Positions 32,568-41,235 of a stretch of 41,235 nt of DNA are shown here, piece after piece. The stretch is taken from assembly GCA_021821365.1 (NCBI GenBank), contig JAKACN010000012.1, forward strand, positions 1-41,235. Direction: 5' to 3'. Every line of letters starts with the position of its first letter. Positions within the stretch are counted from its first letter, which is position 1. The stretch comes from Pseudomonadota bacterium. GTDB taxonomy: Bacteria > Pseudomonadota > Gammaproteobacteria > Burkholderiales > Burkholderiaceae_D. The translations under genes and the position numbers were made by a program. The notes under the pieces are model-generated. The model was not told where the DNA came from and did not search any database. It saw only the letters and a program-made list of their open reading frames with translations.

Positions 32568-33595
32568 ATGATGCAAGACCAGGCAGCAAGCCCGGATGTG
32601 CCGGGTAGCGCGGTGCGCGAATTGCCGCACCTTCCGCACGTCGATCAATCCGATGTTCCACGGCAGGTCCGTCCCCCATCGTACGATACCGCCTACCGCA
32701 CCGAGGACGCCGCGCGCGCAGCGCATCTGGCGAAGATGCTCGGCTGGTTCAGCATCGGTCTTGGTGCCGCCCAGCTCCTCGCGCCGCGCAGCGTATCGCA
32801 GGCGGCAGGCGTCGGCGAGCGCACGAACGCCATGCGCGCGCTCGGCGTGCGCGAGATCGCCAGCGGTATCGGCATCCTCGCGCGCCCGCGCCAGCCGGGA
32901 TGGCTGTGGGCGCGCGTGGCAGGTGACGCGATGGATCTCGCGCTGCTCGCACTGGCCGGACGTTCTCCGCAGGCGCAACGCCGCCGTCTGACGCTTGCAA
33001 CCGCAGCCGTGGCCGGCGTCGCCGCGCTGGATGTGCTGTCGAGCATCCAGAACCAGCGCATGACTGTCAGCAGCCCGGAGAGCACGGAGCTGCACGTGGA
33101 GAAGAGCCTGATCGTCAACCGCGCTCCCGAGGACTGCTATCGCTTCTGGCATGACTTCGAAAACTTCCCGCGCTTCATGAAGCATATCGAATCGGTGCGC
33201 ATCACCGGCGACAATCGCATGCATTGGATCGCAAAGGGGCCGGCCGGCCTCGACATCGCATGGAATGCGGAGCTCACCGCCGACGAACCGAACCGCTATC
33301 TCGCGTGGCGCTCGATCGAAGGATCGGATGTCGAGAACGCCGGTGCGGTCATCTTCGACAACGCACCCGGCATGCGTGGCACCATCGTGCGCGTGGAGCT
33401 GCACTACAGCCCGCCGGGCGGCAAGGCCGGCGCGCTGATTGCCAGGCTGTTCGGCGAGGAACCGTCGCAGCAGATCGACGAGGACCTGCGTCGCTTCAAG
33501 TGGCTGATCGAGACCGGCGAGATCCCGACCACCATCGGCCAGCCTTCCGGCACGCGCGGCGTGGTCGGCCGGCTTCTGAAAAGAGGAGAAGCGGG

Positions 33596-33599
<4 letters not shown>
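32568..33599 (+). CDS. Membrane-anchored SRPBCC (polyketide cyclase/dehydrase-like) protein
   Basis: 343 residues. The N-terminal part (about 50-165) has several hydrophobic segments ([40 protein letters not shown]). A SRPBCC ligand-binding domain follows (about 180-325; [20 protein letters not shown] and [15 protein letters not shown]). The first ATG of an ATGATG pair at 32568 follows GGAGG. The stop codon overlaps the start of the dehydrogenase gene (ATGA), so the two are translated together. The ligand is unknown. Confidence 0.88.
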
Positions 33600-34765
<1,166 letters not shown>

Positions 34766-34772
34766 CAGCCGG

Positions 34773-35366
34773 TTAGCCCACGTCGCTGTGCACGTCCATG
34801 TGATACAGGCCCCAGGGACACAGCCCGAAGCGCTCGTTGACCGGCTTCGCGGCCATGTCGGGGAAGCGGTCGGCGTCGTACACCGCCCACAAGGGGCCGA
34901 GGCCGCCGAGCGGCATGGGTTGTCCGTCGAGATGCGTGGCGACGATGAAGCGCCGCTCGCGCGCATCGGCCAGCGGCAGCGACACCGCATAGCCATCGAT
35001 GGCGCGCAGCACCAGTTTCGTGCCCTCACCGAGAGCAGCGCCGCTCGCCTTCATCATCTCGGTGAGCAAGGGGCCGCGCAAGGCATGCGGCTTCGCGTCG
35101 TATTCCAGCGTCGGCCTGATCTCAATGGCGGGCAGGGCGGTGAGCGCGGCGTAGTCGAACGCGTGCGCCTTGTCGAACCGGACTCCCTGCTTCTTCATCA
35201 TCTGGTCGAGCGCCGGATCGAGCGCGCCGCGATTCCCCTTGCCAATAGCGCCGGTCACGGTCAGCAGTGCGGGACCGCGCGCGGGCATCGCCGGTTGCGC
35301 GGCAAGCGCGAGCGAGGGAAGCGCGGCCGAGCCGAGCGCGGCGGCGATGAATTCACGTTTGTTCAA
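34773..35366 (-). CDS. Molybdopterin-oxidoreductase-domain-like exported protein
   Basis: 197 residues with an N-terminal export signal (KREFIAAALGSAALPSLALA). The mature part resembles the small sulfite-oxidase-fold proteins often labelled molybdopterin-dependent oxidoreductases (ALTALPAIEIRPTLEYD, FIVATHLDGQPMPLGGLGPLWAVYD). Only one cysteine is present, near the end (FGLCPWG), and not where the molybdenum ligand sits. It may therefore not bind the cofactor. It follows lpxO on the same strand with a 36-base gap, and converges on the dehydrogenase gene seven bases away. Confidence 0.72.
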   Translation of the reverse strand: MNKREFIAAALGSAALPSLALAAQPAMPARGPALLTVTGAIGKGNRGALDPALDQMMKKQGVRFDKAHAFDYAALTALPAIEIRPTLEYDAKPHALRGPLLTEMMKASGAALGEGTKLVLRAIDGYAVSLPLADARERRFIVATHLDGQPMPLGGLGPLWAVYDADRFPDMAAKPVNERFGLCPWGLYHMDVHSDVG

Positions 35367-35402
35367 TGTCTGTCCTCCGTTGTTGTCGTGTGAGATTCTA
35401 AG

Positions 35403-36302
35403 CTAGACAACAACGATCAAGGCCGCCGCGGACACGATCAGCACGATCTTCGTGGCGTAATAGACATGTTTGTTCCAGGACTTGAAGCGGCGGCGGTACT
35501 GTCCTGCCAGCCAGACGAAGCGGAACAGCCTGTTCACGCCGCCGAGCTGGTCGCCGGTTTCGTTCGGAGAGCTGGCGGCCGTCATCATGGTGCGGCCGAG
35601 AAAGCCGTTCACCGCCTGTGCCCAGCGATAGCGCATCGGCCGTTCGACGTCGCAGAACAGGATGATGCGGTCGCTGTCGCTGTCGTTCTTCGCCCAGTGG
35701 ATATAGGTCTCGTCGAACAGCACGCTTTCGCCGTCGCGCCAGCTGTAGCGCTGGCCGTCGACTTCGATGAAGCAGGAGTCCTTGTTCGGTGTCGCAAGTC
35801 CGAGGTGATAGCGCAGCGATCCGGCAAACGGGTCGCGGTGCATGTTCAGTTTCGCGCCGGGCGGCAGTTCGGCGAACATGGCCGCCTTCACCGACGGAAT
35901 CCCGCGCAGCAGCGCCACCGTCTTCGGACACAGGCGCTCTGCGGAGGGATGACTGGCGCCGTACCATTTCAGGTAGAAGCGTTTCCAGCCGTATTTGAAG
36001 AAGGAATTGAACCCGGCGTCGTCATTCTTCTCCGCCGCCTTGATTTTCTGCAGCGCGATCAGGTTCAGCGCTTCGGCACGGATTGTTTGCCAGTTGCGGT
36101 CGAGCTGCGTCAGTTCGGCGAAATCGCGTGACGACAGGTAGGGCGTCGACGGCACGCGCGAAAACAGGTGCATGAACATGTTGATGGGCGCCATGAACGA
36201 CGAATGGTCGAACATCTGGCGCGCGAAAGGCAGGCGCACCCTTCCGCGGAAATGAATGTGAAGCACCGACAGCAGATAGATGGAAACAACAGCCCATTTC
36301 AT
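35403..36302 (-). CDS. lpxO: Lipid A 2-hydroxylase LpxO
   Basis: 299 residues, the usual LpxO length (about 300). This Fe(II)/2-oxoglutarate dioxygenase hydroxylates a secondary acyl chain of lipid A. The layout matches: an N-terminal membrane segment (VVSIYLLSVLHIHFRG), DHSSFMAPINMFMHLFS, FNSFFKYGWKRFYLKWYG, and a C-terminal hydrophobic tail. Iron ligands are His155 and Asp157 (HRDPFAGS) and His202 (ETYIHWAKN); Arg212 (DRIILFCDVERPM) would hold 2-oxoglutarate. Relatives act on peptidyl aspartate, but the membrane anchors favour lipid A. Confidence 0.9.
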   Translation of the reverse strand: MKWAVVSIYLLSVLHIHFRGRVRLPFARQMFDHSSFMAPINMFMHLFSRVPSTPYLSSRDFAELTQLDRNWQTIRAEALNLIALQKIKAAEKNDDAGFNSFFKYGWKRFYLKWYGASHPSAERLCPKTVALLRGIPSVKAAMFAELPPGAKLNMHRDPFAGSLRYHLGLATPNKDSCFIEVDGQRYSWRDGESVLFDETYIHWAKNDSDSDRIILFCDVERPMRYRWAQAVNGFLGRTMMTAASSPNETGDQLGGVNRLFRFVWLAGQYRRRFKSWNKHVYYATKIVLIVSAAALIVVV

Positions 36303-36455
36303 GAAACGATCCCATGCAGAACTTGCCGGCGTGGCGGACTGCGGCCGGCGATCTGCATGAATAACGTATCGGCCATGTAACCGTTTTAAGAAAACGCAAA
36401 CTGTTTGCGTCGCGGCGACGCATGTTGCGCAAAAGACGCAGCGCCGCGCTCGCCG

Positions 36456-36734
36456 TCATTCGCGCCCGCGGAAGCGTGCGGCAATGCCGTAGGACAGCAC
36501 CGTCAGTTGCGCGACGATGTTCATTCCGGCAACTGCCGCGACCAGGGGATTCCTGGCAACGAGAAGGGCGTACAGTACGCCGATGGCGGCAATCGCAATC
36601 CACCCGCTCCAGGCGACGAGCGAAATCGACATGCGTGCTCGGCGGTCGCGATGATATTTCAGGATCTGTGGCAGGTACAGGGCCGTGGCCGCGATTCCCG
36701 ACGCGCCGTAAAGGACGCTTAACACCTGTTCCAT
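36456..36734 (-). CDS. PQ-loop (SemiSWEET-like) small membrane protein
   Basis: 92 residues with three membrane segments. The PQ motif is in ALYLPQILKYHRDRRARMSI, and the SLVAWSGW segment follows. The size and three-helix plan fit SemiSWEET half-transporters, which work as dimers to move small sugars; the substrate here is unknown. ATG 36734 follows GGAAG; an ATG one codon upstream is equivalent. Confidence 0.82.
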   Translation of the reverse strand: MEQVLSVLYGASGIAATALYLPQILKYHRDRRARMSISLVAWSGWIAIAAIGVLYALLVARNPLVAAVAGMNIVAQLTVLSYGIAARFRGRE

Positions 36735-37041
36735 CATCTTCCGTCGATTCCGCTGTTGACCGATAGCATTGCTTCGGGGCATGCATATTGCGTGAAAGAT
36801 TTTATTGGCCGGGAAGTCGGATGGAAATATATTTGCGGCGAAACTTGCGCTGGCGCCCATGCGCGCGCCACAGTTGCCCGGATGTCCTTCGAGGCGCCTG
36901 ACCGAGGTCAATTTATCATTGGTCTTGCTGTTGCAAAATGCCAAGACAGCATCCCCGCCGAACGCGTGGAAAGCGAGCCGATCCAACGATGTTCGGCCGG
37001 GAACGTCGATGCGACGCAGGCCAAACGAAGGCAAGTCTGTG

Positions 37042-37851
37042 ATGAATGCAAATCCCTCTGCCGCCATTGCCACACGCGATCTGTGCAAGCGCTTCAACGG
37101 CTTTGCCGCGCTGGAAGGCTTGACGCTCAGTGTCGCGCACGGCCTCATCTTCGGCCTGCTCGGTCCCAACGGCGCGGGCAAGAGCACCACCATCAAGATC
37201 CTCACCACGCTGCTCGATGCGAGCGCGGGTTCCGCGGCGGTGGCCGGCTTCGACGTCGCGAAAGAACCGCTGCAGGTGCGCCGGCATATCGGCTATGTGC
37301 CGCAGATGCTGTCCGCGGACGGCGCACTGACGGGCTATGAAAACCTGCGCCTGTCGGCCAGCCTGTACGGCCTGCTAGGTGCGGGGCGCGAGGCGCGCAT
37401 CGACGAGGCCATCGCGTTTTCCGGGCTGGGCGACGCCGCCGGCAAGCTGGTCCGCACTTACTCCGGCGGCATGATCCGGCGCCTCGAGATCGCGCAGGCC
37501 ACACTGCACTTGCCGGAAGTGCTTTTCCTCGACGAACCGACCATCGGCCTCGATCCGGTCGCCAGGCGCACTGTCTGGGACAGGCTGCAGCATTTGCGCG
37601 AAGCCAGGGGTACGACCATCCTGATCACCACGCATGACATGGAAGAGGCCGACCTGCTGTGCGACGAACTGGCGATCCTGCATCAGGGACGGCTGGCAGC
37701 GACCGGCACGCCCGCCGGGCTCAAGGCGCAGGTGGGGCCGGAGTCCACGCTGGACGACGTGTTCGTCCAGTTCAGCGGCGCGGTGATCGATCACGGCGGC
37801 GATTACCGCGACGTGCGCGAGAGTCGCGGCACCATCCGCAGGCTGGGGTGA
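37042..37851 (+). CDS. ABC-2 exporter ATP-binding protein (DrrA-like)
   Basis: 269 residues. Walker A is GPNGAGKST (41-49), the signature is YSGGMIRRLEIA, Walker B is VLFLDEPTIGLDP, and the H-loop is TTHDMEEAD. The C-terminal extension (GPESTLDDVFVQFSGA) is typical of the DrrA/NodI branch of drug and polysaccharide exporters. AAGGC lies before the ATG. The stop is three bases before the permease ATG. The 307-base region upstream (36735-37041), divergent from the PQ-loop gene, holds no other gene I can support. Confidence 0.93.
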   Translation: MNANPSAAIATRDLCKRFNGFAALEGLTLSVAHGLIFGLLGPNGAGKSTTIKILTTLLDASAGSAAVAGFDVAKEPLQVRRHIGYVPQMLSADGALTGYENLRLSASLYGLLGAGREARIDEAIAFSGLGDAAGKLVRTYSGGMIRRLEIAQATLHLPEVLFLDEPTIGLDPVARRTVWDRLQHLREARGTTILITTHDMEEADLLCDELAILHQGRLAATGTPAGLKAQVGPESTLDDVFVQFSGAVIDHGGDYRDVRESRGTIRRLG

Positions 37852-37854
37852 ACG

Positions 37855-38625
37855 ATGCTCGATTTCCTCTACCAGAGCAGCGCGATCGCCAGCGCCGAAA
37901 TCCACAAGCTGATGCGTGATCCGACGGAACTGTTTTCGCGCGCCGTGCAGCCGGTGCTGTGGCTGGCGGTGTTTGGCCAGGTCTTCAGCCAGGTGCGCGG
38001 CATCCCGACCGGAAACCTGCGTTACCTGGATTACATGGCGCCCGGCATCCTTGCACAAAGCATTCTGTTCAGCGCCATCTTCTACGGCATCGCCATCATC
38101 TGGGAGCGCGACCTCGGCATCGTTCACAAGCTGCTGGTCACACCCGCGCACCGCAGTGCGCTGGTGTTCGGCAAGGCGCTGGCGGCAGGCCTGCGGGGAT
38201 TGGTACAGGCGGCCGTGGTCTATGTGGTCGCGATCGCCTTGCGGGTCGCGGTGCGCTGGGAGCTGATGCCGATCCTCACCATGGCCGCTGCCGTCTTCGT
38301 CGGCTCCTGCATCTTCTCCACCTTCTCGCTCGTCATCGCCTGCATCGTCAAGACGCGCGAACGCTTCATGGGCATCGGCCAGGTGCTGACCATGCCCCTG
38401 TTCTTCGCGTCGAACGCGATCTATCCGCTGGACCTGATGCCGCCCTGGCTGAAAGCCGTCGCCGTGTTCAATCCACTGACCTACCTGGTGGATGCGCTGC
38501 GCGGCGCGATGATTGCCGGCGGAAGGAGCGCTTATACACCCGCCTTGAGTTTCGGCGTGATGCTGCTGGTGTTTATCGTGCTGCTGGGGCTGGCGTCGAA
38601 GCTGTATCCGGGACTTGCACGCTAG
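37855..38625 (+). CDS. ABC-2 type exporter permease (DrrB-like)
   Basis: 256 residues with six membrane segments; ABC-2 family. YLDYMAPGILAQSILFSAIF and NAIYPLDLMPPWLKAVAVFNPLTYLVDALRG are the family's conserved regions. It pairs with the upstream ATPase to export a drug, lipid or glycan; the cargo is not known. Its TAG stop lies in a CTAG shared with the convergent gene. Confidence 0.93.
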   Translation: MLDFLYQSSAIASAEIHKLMRDPTELFSRAVQPVLWLAVFGQVFSQVRGIPTGNLRYLDYMAPGILAQSILFSAIFYGIAIIWERDLGIVHKLLVTPAHRSALVFGKALAAGLRGLVQAAVVYVVAIALRVAVRWELMPILTMAAAVFVGSCIFSTFSLVIACIVKTRERFMGIGQVLTMPLFFASNAIYPLDLMPPWLKAVAVFNPLTYLVDALRGAMIAGGRSAYTPALSFGVMLLVFIVLLGLASKLYPGLAR

Positions 38626-38903
38626 TGCCGGCTGAGATGATCCGCAAGGCATGCGCCGATGCCGAAGGTAACCAGGGTGCCGGCAATCAGGGCGAGGTCG
38701 AACATGGCAGCGCCGATGCCGGCGCTGATGACGCTGATGCCGATGACCAGGAGCGGGCGCACCTTCCCGACGGGTTCAGGATCCTGCGACGGGTCCACCT
38801 CCCGACTGTCCGTCGCGAGCAGCAGGAATAGCGGGCAGCGCTGGCATTGGTTCGCATCGAACGTCGCCAGCCGGGTGCAGTCGTCGCATGCGCTGATTTT
38901 CAT
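38622..38903 (-). CDS. Small zinc-ribbon membrane protein, hypothetical
   Basis: 93 residues. Cys6, Cys9, Cys20 and Cys23 (CDDC, then CQRC) form a zinc-ribbon pattern. Two membrane segments follow (about 50-68 and 70-88). ATG 38903 has GGGA upstream; an earlier start nine codons up is possible. It converges on the ABC-2 permease gene with a four-base overlap at the stops. No known family is recognised. Confidence 0.7.
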   Translation of the reverse strand: MKISACDDCTRLATFDANQCQRCPLFLLLATDSREVDPSQDPEPVGKVRPLLVIGISVISAGIGAAMFDLALIAGTLVTFGIGACLADHLSRH

Positions 38904-39036
38904 TGGTCCCACGTCTGCGGTGCGTGTCAAGGCAAGCCTAATGGAAAAAGCTTACTCCTTTTGCATCGCCCCGGCGCAGCGCACGGTGCTCGGATAACGA
39001 CAATTCTTGACCTGGGACAAGTCCGGCCGATCCGGC

Positions 39037-39249
39037 TCAGAGGAGTTCGAGGACGACCCCGCTGCGTGCCACCTTGCACATGCTGGCGGCCGGCATCACA
39101 CGAATGCATCCCCCGGCATCGCGCAGGAACAGCCAGCCAGCGCAGATCCGGGTGACCGTGGCGCGAAAGTCCGCAACGCCGCGCAATTGGCATCGGGCAA
39201 CCACATCGCGCCGGAAAGCCACGGTATCGCCCACTTGTATCCTGCCCAT
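39037..39249 (-). CDS. Small hypothetical protein
   Basis: 70 residues beginning MGRIQVGDTVAFRRDVV, probably a small beta-barrel. It has four cysteines and no membrane segment. GAGGAAA before ATG 39249 supports this start over the longer upstream frame. It is divergent from the methyltransferase gene. Function is unknown. Confidence 0.65.
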   Translation of the reverse strand: MGRIQVGDTVAFRRDVVARCQLRGVADFRATVTRICAGWLFLRDAGGCIRVMPAASMCKVARSGVVLELL

Positions 39250-39433
39250 TCCATTTCCTCGCAAAACCGGATTGACCGGTTCCACGGGACAATGTTCCTT
39301 CGCGTCATGAAGAACGGGATGATGAAGAAGGCAATACGGCGCGGTTCGACACGAAAGTTGTGTTCGCACAAACCCCGGTCGAGCGGGTGCGTTGAATAAT
39401 AATCGCAGGCAGAAATCCCGAGGGGGAAGAAAA

Positions 39434-40132
39434 TTGAAGAACGCGATCGACGCGGATCACGGCACGGCGCCTGCCGGCGGCTATATCGACAGGATCCTCT
39501 CTGCACAGCGGCACAAGCTGTTCGATGCCTTCATGGCATTCAAGCAGGACGACAGCAACGGAAGCGTGCTGAACGTGGGCATCGCGCCCGAGCATGGCCG
39601 GCATGCCGCGGAACAGGTCGCCAACCGGTTCGACTACCTGCTTGCCTGGTGCACGCCGCAGCAACGCATGGGCATCACCTCCTACCATCTCGGCGCGCCG
39701 GCCGGCCATCGGCGTACGGCGCCCGGCGACATGCGCCTGCCGTTCGCCGACAGCCAGTTCGACTGGGTGGTGTGCAATGAAGTGATCGAACGCGTGGGCG
39801 ACTTCGAGAAACAGTTTGCGCTGGTGCAGGAACTCGGCCGGGTGTGCGGCAAGGGATTGTTCGTGACCACCTCCAACCGGCGGCATCCGATCGAGTTCAA
39901 TACGCGGCGTCCTTTTCTGCACTGGCTGCCCCGCTCGTGGTGGCGGCGCGCGCTGGCGTGGAGCGGCACAGGCAAGCCCGCCGGGGCGGCCACGCTCAAC
40001 CTGCTGGACTCCGCCACGCTCTACAAATTTGCCGGCCTGCTGCCCGGCAAACCCGATCATGATGTCGGACACAAGCGCGTGTTCGGCATCAAGGCGCACT
40101 TCTTCCTGATGGTGCGCAAGGCGCCTAATTGA
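39434..40132 (+). CDS. SAM-dependent methyltransferase (class I)
   Basis: 232 residues. A degenerate SAM-binding strand-loop (VLNVGIAPEHG, about 45-55) is followed by the type-11 methyltransferase post-I/II region (MRLPFADSQFDWVVCNEVIERV) and LVQELGRVCGKGLFVTTSNR. The C-terminal part (RRPFLHWLPRSWWRRALAW) looks membrane-associating. TTG 39434 was chosen because AGGGGGAAG lies just before it; a TTG at 39392 would extend it by 14 basic residues. The substrate is unknown. Confidence 0.82.
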   Translation: MKNAIDADHGTAPAGGYIDRILSAQRHKLFDAFMAFKQDDSNGSVLNVGIAPEHGRHAAEQVANRFDYLLAWCTPQQRMGITSYHLGAPAGHRRTAPGDMRLPFADSQFDWVVCNEVIERVGDFEKQFALVQELGRVCGKGLFVTTSNRRHPIEFNTRRPFLHWLPRSWWRRALAWSGTGKPAGAATLNLLDSATLYKFAGLLPGKPDHDVGHKRVFGIKAHFFLMVRKAPN

Positions 40133-40292
40133 TCCAGGTGTGGGTTCCGTCGTCGCGCTGGTAATAATCCGCGCCGCCTGCGCCCGATTGCGTGTTCGCC
40201 GTTCCCGTGTCGCCGCTCGAGCTGCCAGGCATGTGCATGCTGGAACAGGCCGACAGCAGGCCGAGCATGAGCGTGATCATCAATGCTTTCAT
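40125..40292 (-). CDS. 55-residue lipoprotein
   Basis: Encodes MKALMITLMLGLLSAC, a lipoprotein signal with lipobox LSAC (Cys16), followed by a Ser/Gly-rich spacer and the C-terminal YYQRDDGTHTWIN. GGAG lies about eight bases before the ATG at 40292. Its last eight bases overlap the 3' end of the convergent methyltransferase gene. It is short and easily missed, but signal, lipobox and ribosome binding site agree. Function is unknown. Confidence 0.75.
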   Translation of the reverse strand: MKALMITLMLGLLSACSSMHMPGSSSGDTGTANTQSGAGGADYYQRDDGTHTWIN

Positions 40293-40595
40293 TTCATGAC
40301 TCCGTGGTGCGCCAAACGAGGTATCACTATAGGCGGCGCGCCGGACGCACGCCGCGGGCAGCGCGAGCGCACCTGATGTGGCGCAAAGACGGTTCGCATT
40401 CCGATGCCGTGCGAACAGGGCTGATCGACGAGACGCAAGACAGACGGTGCATCGACGGCCGTGCCGCGCGACGGTCGTCCGGGAACGGTGCTGGCAATTG
40501 CGTCAAAAAAGGCTAATCTGTTCTTGACCGGCCCATACGGGCTGACCATCGACAACATGATGCGGCATGCGATGCCAACCCCCAAGGAGAAGGAT

Positions 40596-40829
40596 ATGCA
40601 ATCGACGTTCCATGCCTCCGATTCAGGCCAGGCGGTGATCCGGAATACGACCGCGGTCGACAGCGAACAACTGGTGGTGACCTTGCATCCGGGAAGCGAT
40701 TCGATGGTCGACATCCAGATCAGGGAAGAGGTGTCGGACGGCGAGCAGGTGTCGAATACGATCTCCATCAACCAGCCCAACCTGCAGAAGCTGTTCGAAT
40801 GGCTGCGCGACCAGGGAGTGGTGGACTAA
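40596..40829 (+). CDS. Small hypothetical protein
   Basis: 77 residues, acidic, beginning MQSTFHASDSGQAVIRN. No membrane segment, cysteine or known motif is seen. AAGGAG lies before ATG 40596, better than the longer frame from 40461. The 303-base gap before it (40293-40595) holds no gene I can support. Convergent with the next gene. Confidence 0.68.
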   Translation: MQSTFHASDSGQAVIRNTTAVDSEQLVVTLHPGSDSMVDIQIREEVSDGEQVSNTISINQPNLQKLFEWLRDQGVVD

Positions 40830-40836
40830 GGGCAGG

Positions 40837-41064
40837 TCAATGCTTCAGCATGGTCAGCGCGACCCTGCGCGCTTCCTGTTCGGCTTCCCCTTCGGTGCGG
40901 AACACGGTTTCGACCGCGACCCGCTGGTGCGGGAACACTTCGTTCCTGTGCATCGGATTGCGGGACGGTCCGAAGATCGTGACGAACGCGCCCCAACCTT
41001 CGACATCGGCGAGATGGATGCCTGAATACTCGATTTCATAGTCGCCTATCGTCTCCGTCGCCAT
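40837..41064 (-). CDS. Small hypothetical protein
   Basis: 75 residues, MATETIGDYEIEYSGIHLADVEGWGAF, with an alpha-helical, charged C-terminus (EAEQEARRVALTML). It looks like a small alpha/beta soluble protein. GGGAGG about eight bases before the ATG supports the start. Function is unknown. Confidence 0.7.
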   Translation of the reverse strand: MATETIGDYEIEYSGIHLADVEGWGAFVTIFGPSRNPMHRNEVFPHQRVAVETVFRTEGEAEQEARRVALTMLKH

Positions 41065-41191
41065 CGCGGCCTCCCATTATTCGCATGGACATCCCCGGCC
41101 GCGGACTTGATGCATTCCGCATTCCCTTTCCGCGTGCGGTGCTAAGCTGGCATTGTAGGGCAGAAAATCCGGGCTTCATATGGGGGAACAA

Positions 41192-41235
41192 ATGCCAGTC
41201 TACGAATATACCCGCCGCACGGGAAAACGTTACAC
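41192..41235 (+). CDS. Start of a gene cut by the window end
   Basis: ATG 41192 follows GGGGGAAC and opens MPVYEYTRRTGKRY before the window ends. An in-frame ATG at 41180 lies upstream with no better site. Too little remains to name it. Confidence 0.5.
   Translation, partial: MPVYEYTRRTGKRY

Overview
The window reads as chromosomal DNA from a high-GC betaproteobacterium, most likely in the Oxalobacteraceae/Burkholderiales. The evidence is codon use, the gene families (Liv-type ABC transporter with CoA ligases, second Lon, LpxO, SpeG, Liv-type binding proteins) and abundant GC-rich REP-like hairpins between genes. Genus cannot be fixed from sequence reading alone. No rRNA, tRNA, CRISPR array, insertion sequence or prophage was recognised.

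Layout. 1-319: a folded RNA-like element and A/T-rich palindromic repeats. 320-3645: hypoxanthine phosphoribosyltransferase, a PAS-GGDEF-EAL c-di-GMP enzyme and a small basic protein. 3830-12674 (minus strand): a seven-gene operon with an acyl-CoA synthetase, LivG, LivH, LivM, a periplasmic binding protein, LivF and a phenylacetate-CoA-ligase-like enzyme. A Crp/Fnr-type regulator (12889-13578) diverges from it, with a perfect CRP-like inverted repeat just upstream of the regulator. The operon looks like an uptake-and-activation route for an acid that becomes a CoA thioester. 13609-18404: an MgtC-like membrane protein, a PfpI/DJ-1 protein, and a second Lon protease overlapping by four bases with a small protein that carries hexapeptide repeats.

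18644-22139: envelope-type proteins (a Ser/Thr/Gly-rich exported protein, an OmpA-type lipoprotein, a FecR-domain protein and an AsmA/DUF748-like protein). 22155-24727 (minus strand): cytosine-deaminase-like enzyme, voltage-gated-type K+ channel with a zinc ribbon, and a cupin. 24978-26102: a stand-alone Liv-type binding protein followed by a clear intrinsic terminator. 26152-29118: a diguanylate cyclase divergent from a histidine kinase whose membrane domain closely resembles the plant ethylene receptor. 29204-34765: type IB topoisomerase, ABM-domain protein, membrane-anchored hypothetical, SpeG, and a SRPBCC protein coupled to a zinc alcohol dehydrogenase. 34773-36734 (minus strand): a molybdopterin-oxidoreductase-like protein, LpxO and a PQ-loop protein. 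37042-38625: a two-gene ABC-2 exporter. 38622-41235: small hypotheticals, a methyltransferase, a 55-residue lipoprotein and a gene cut by the window edge.

The points most worth a second look are the ethylene-receptor-like kinase, the second Lon with its repeat-bearing partner, the palindromic repeat family found only at gene 3' ends, the candidate operator of the Crp/Fnr regulator, and the three-way-junction element at the very start.
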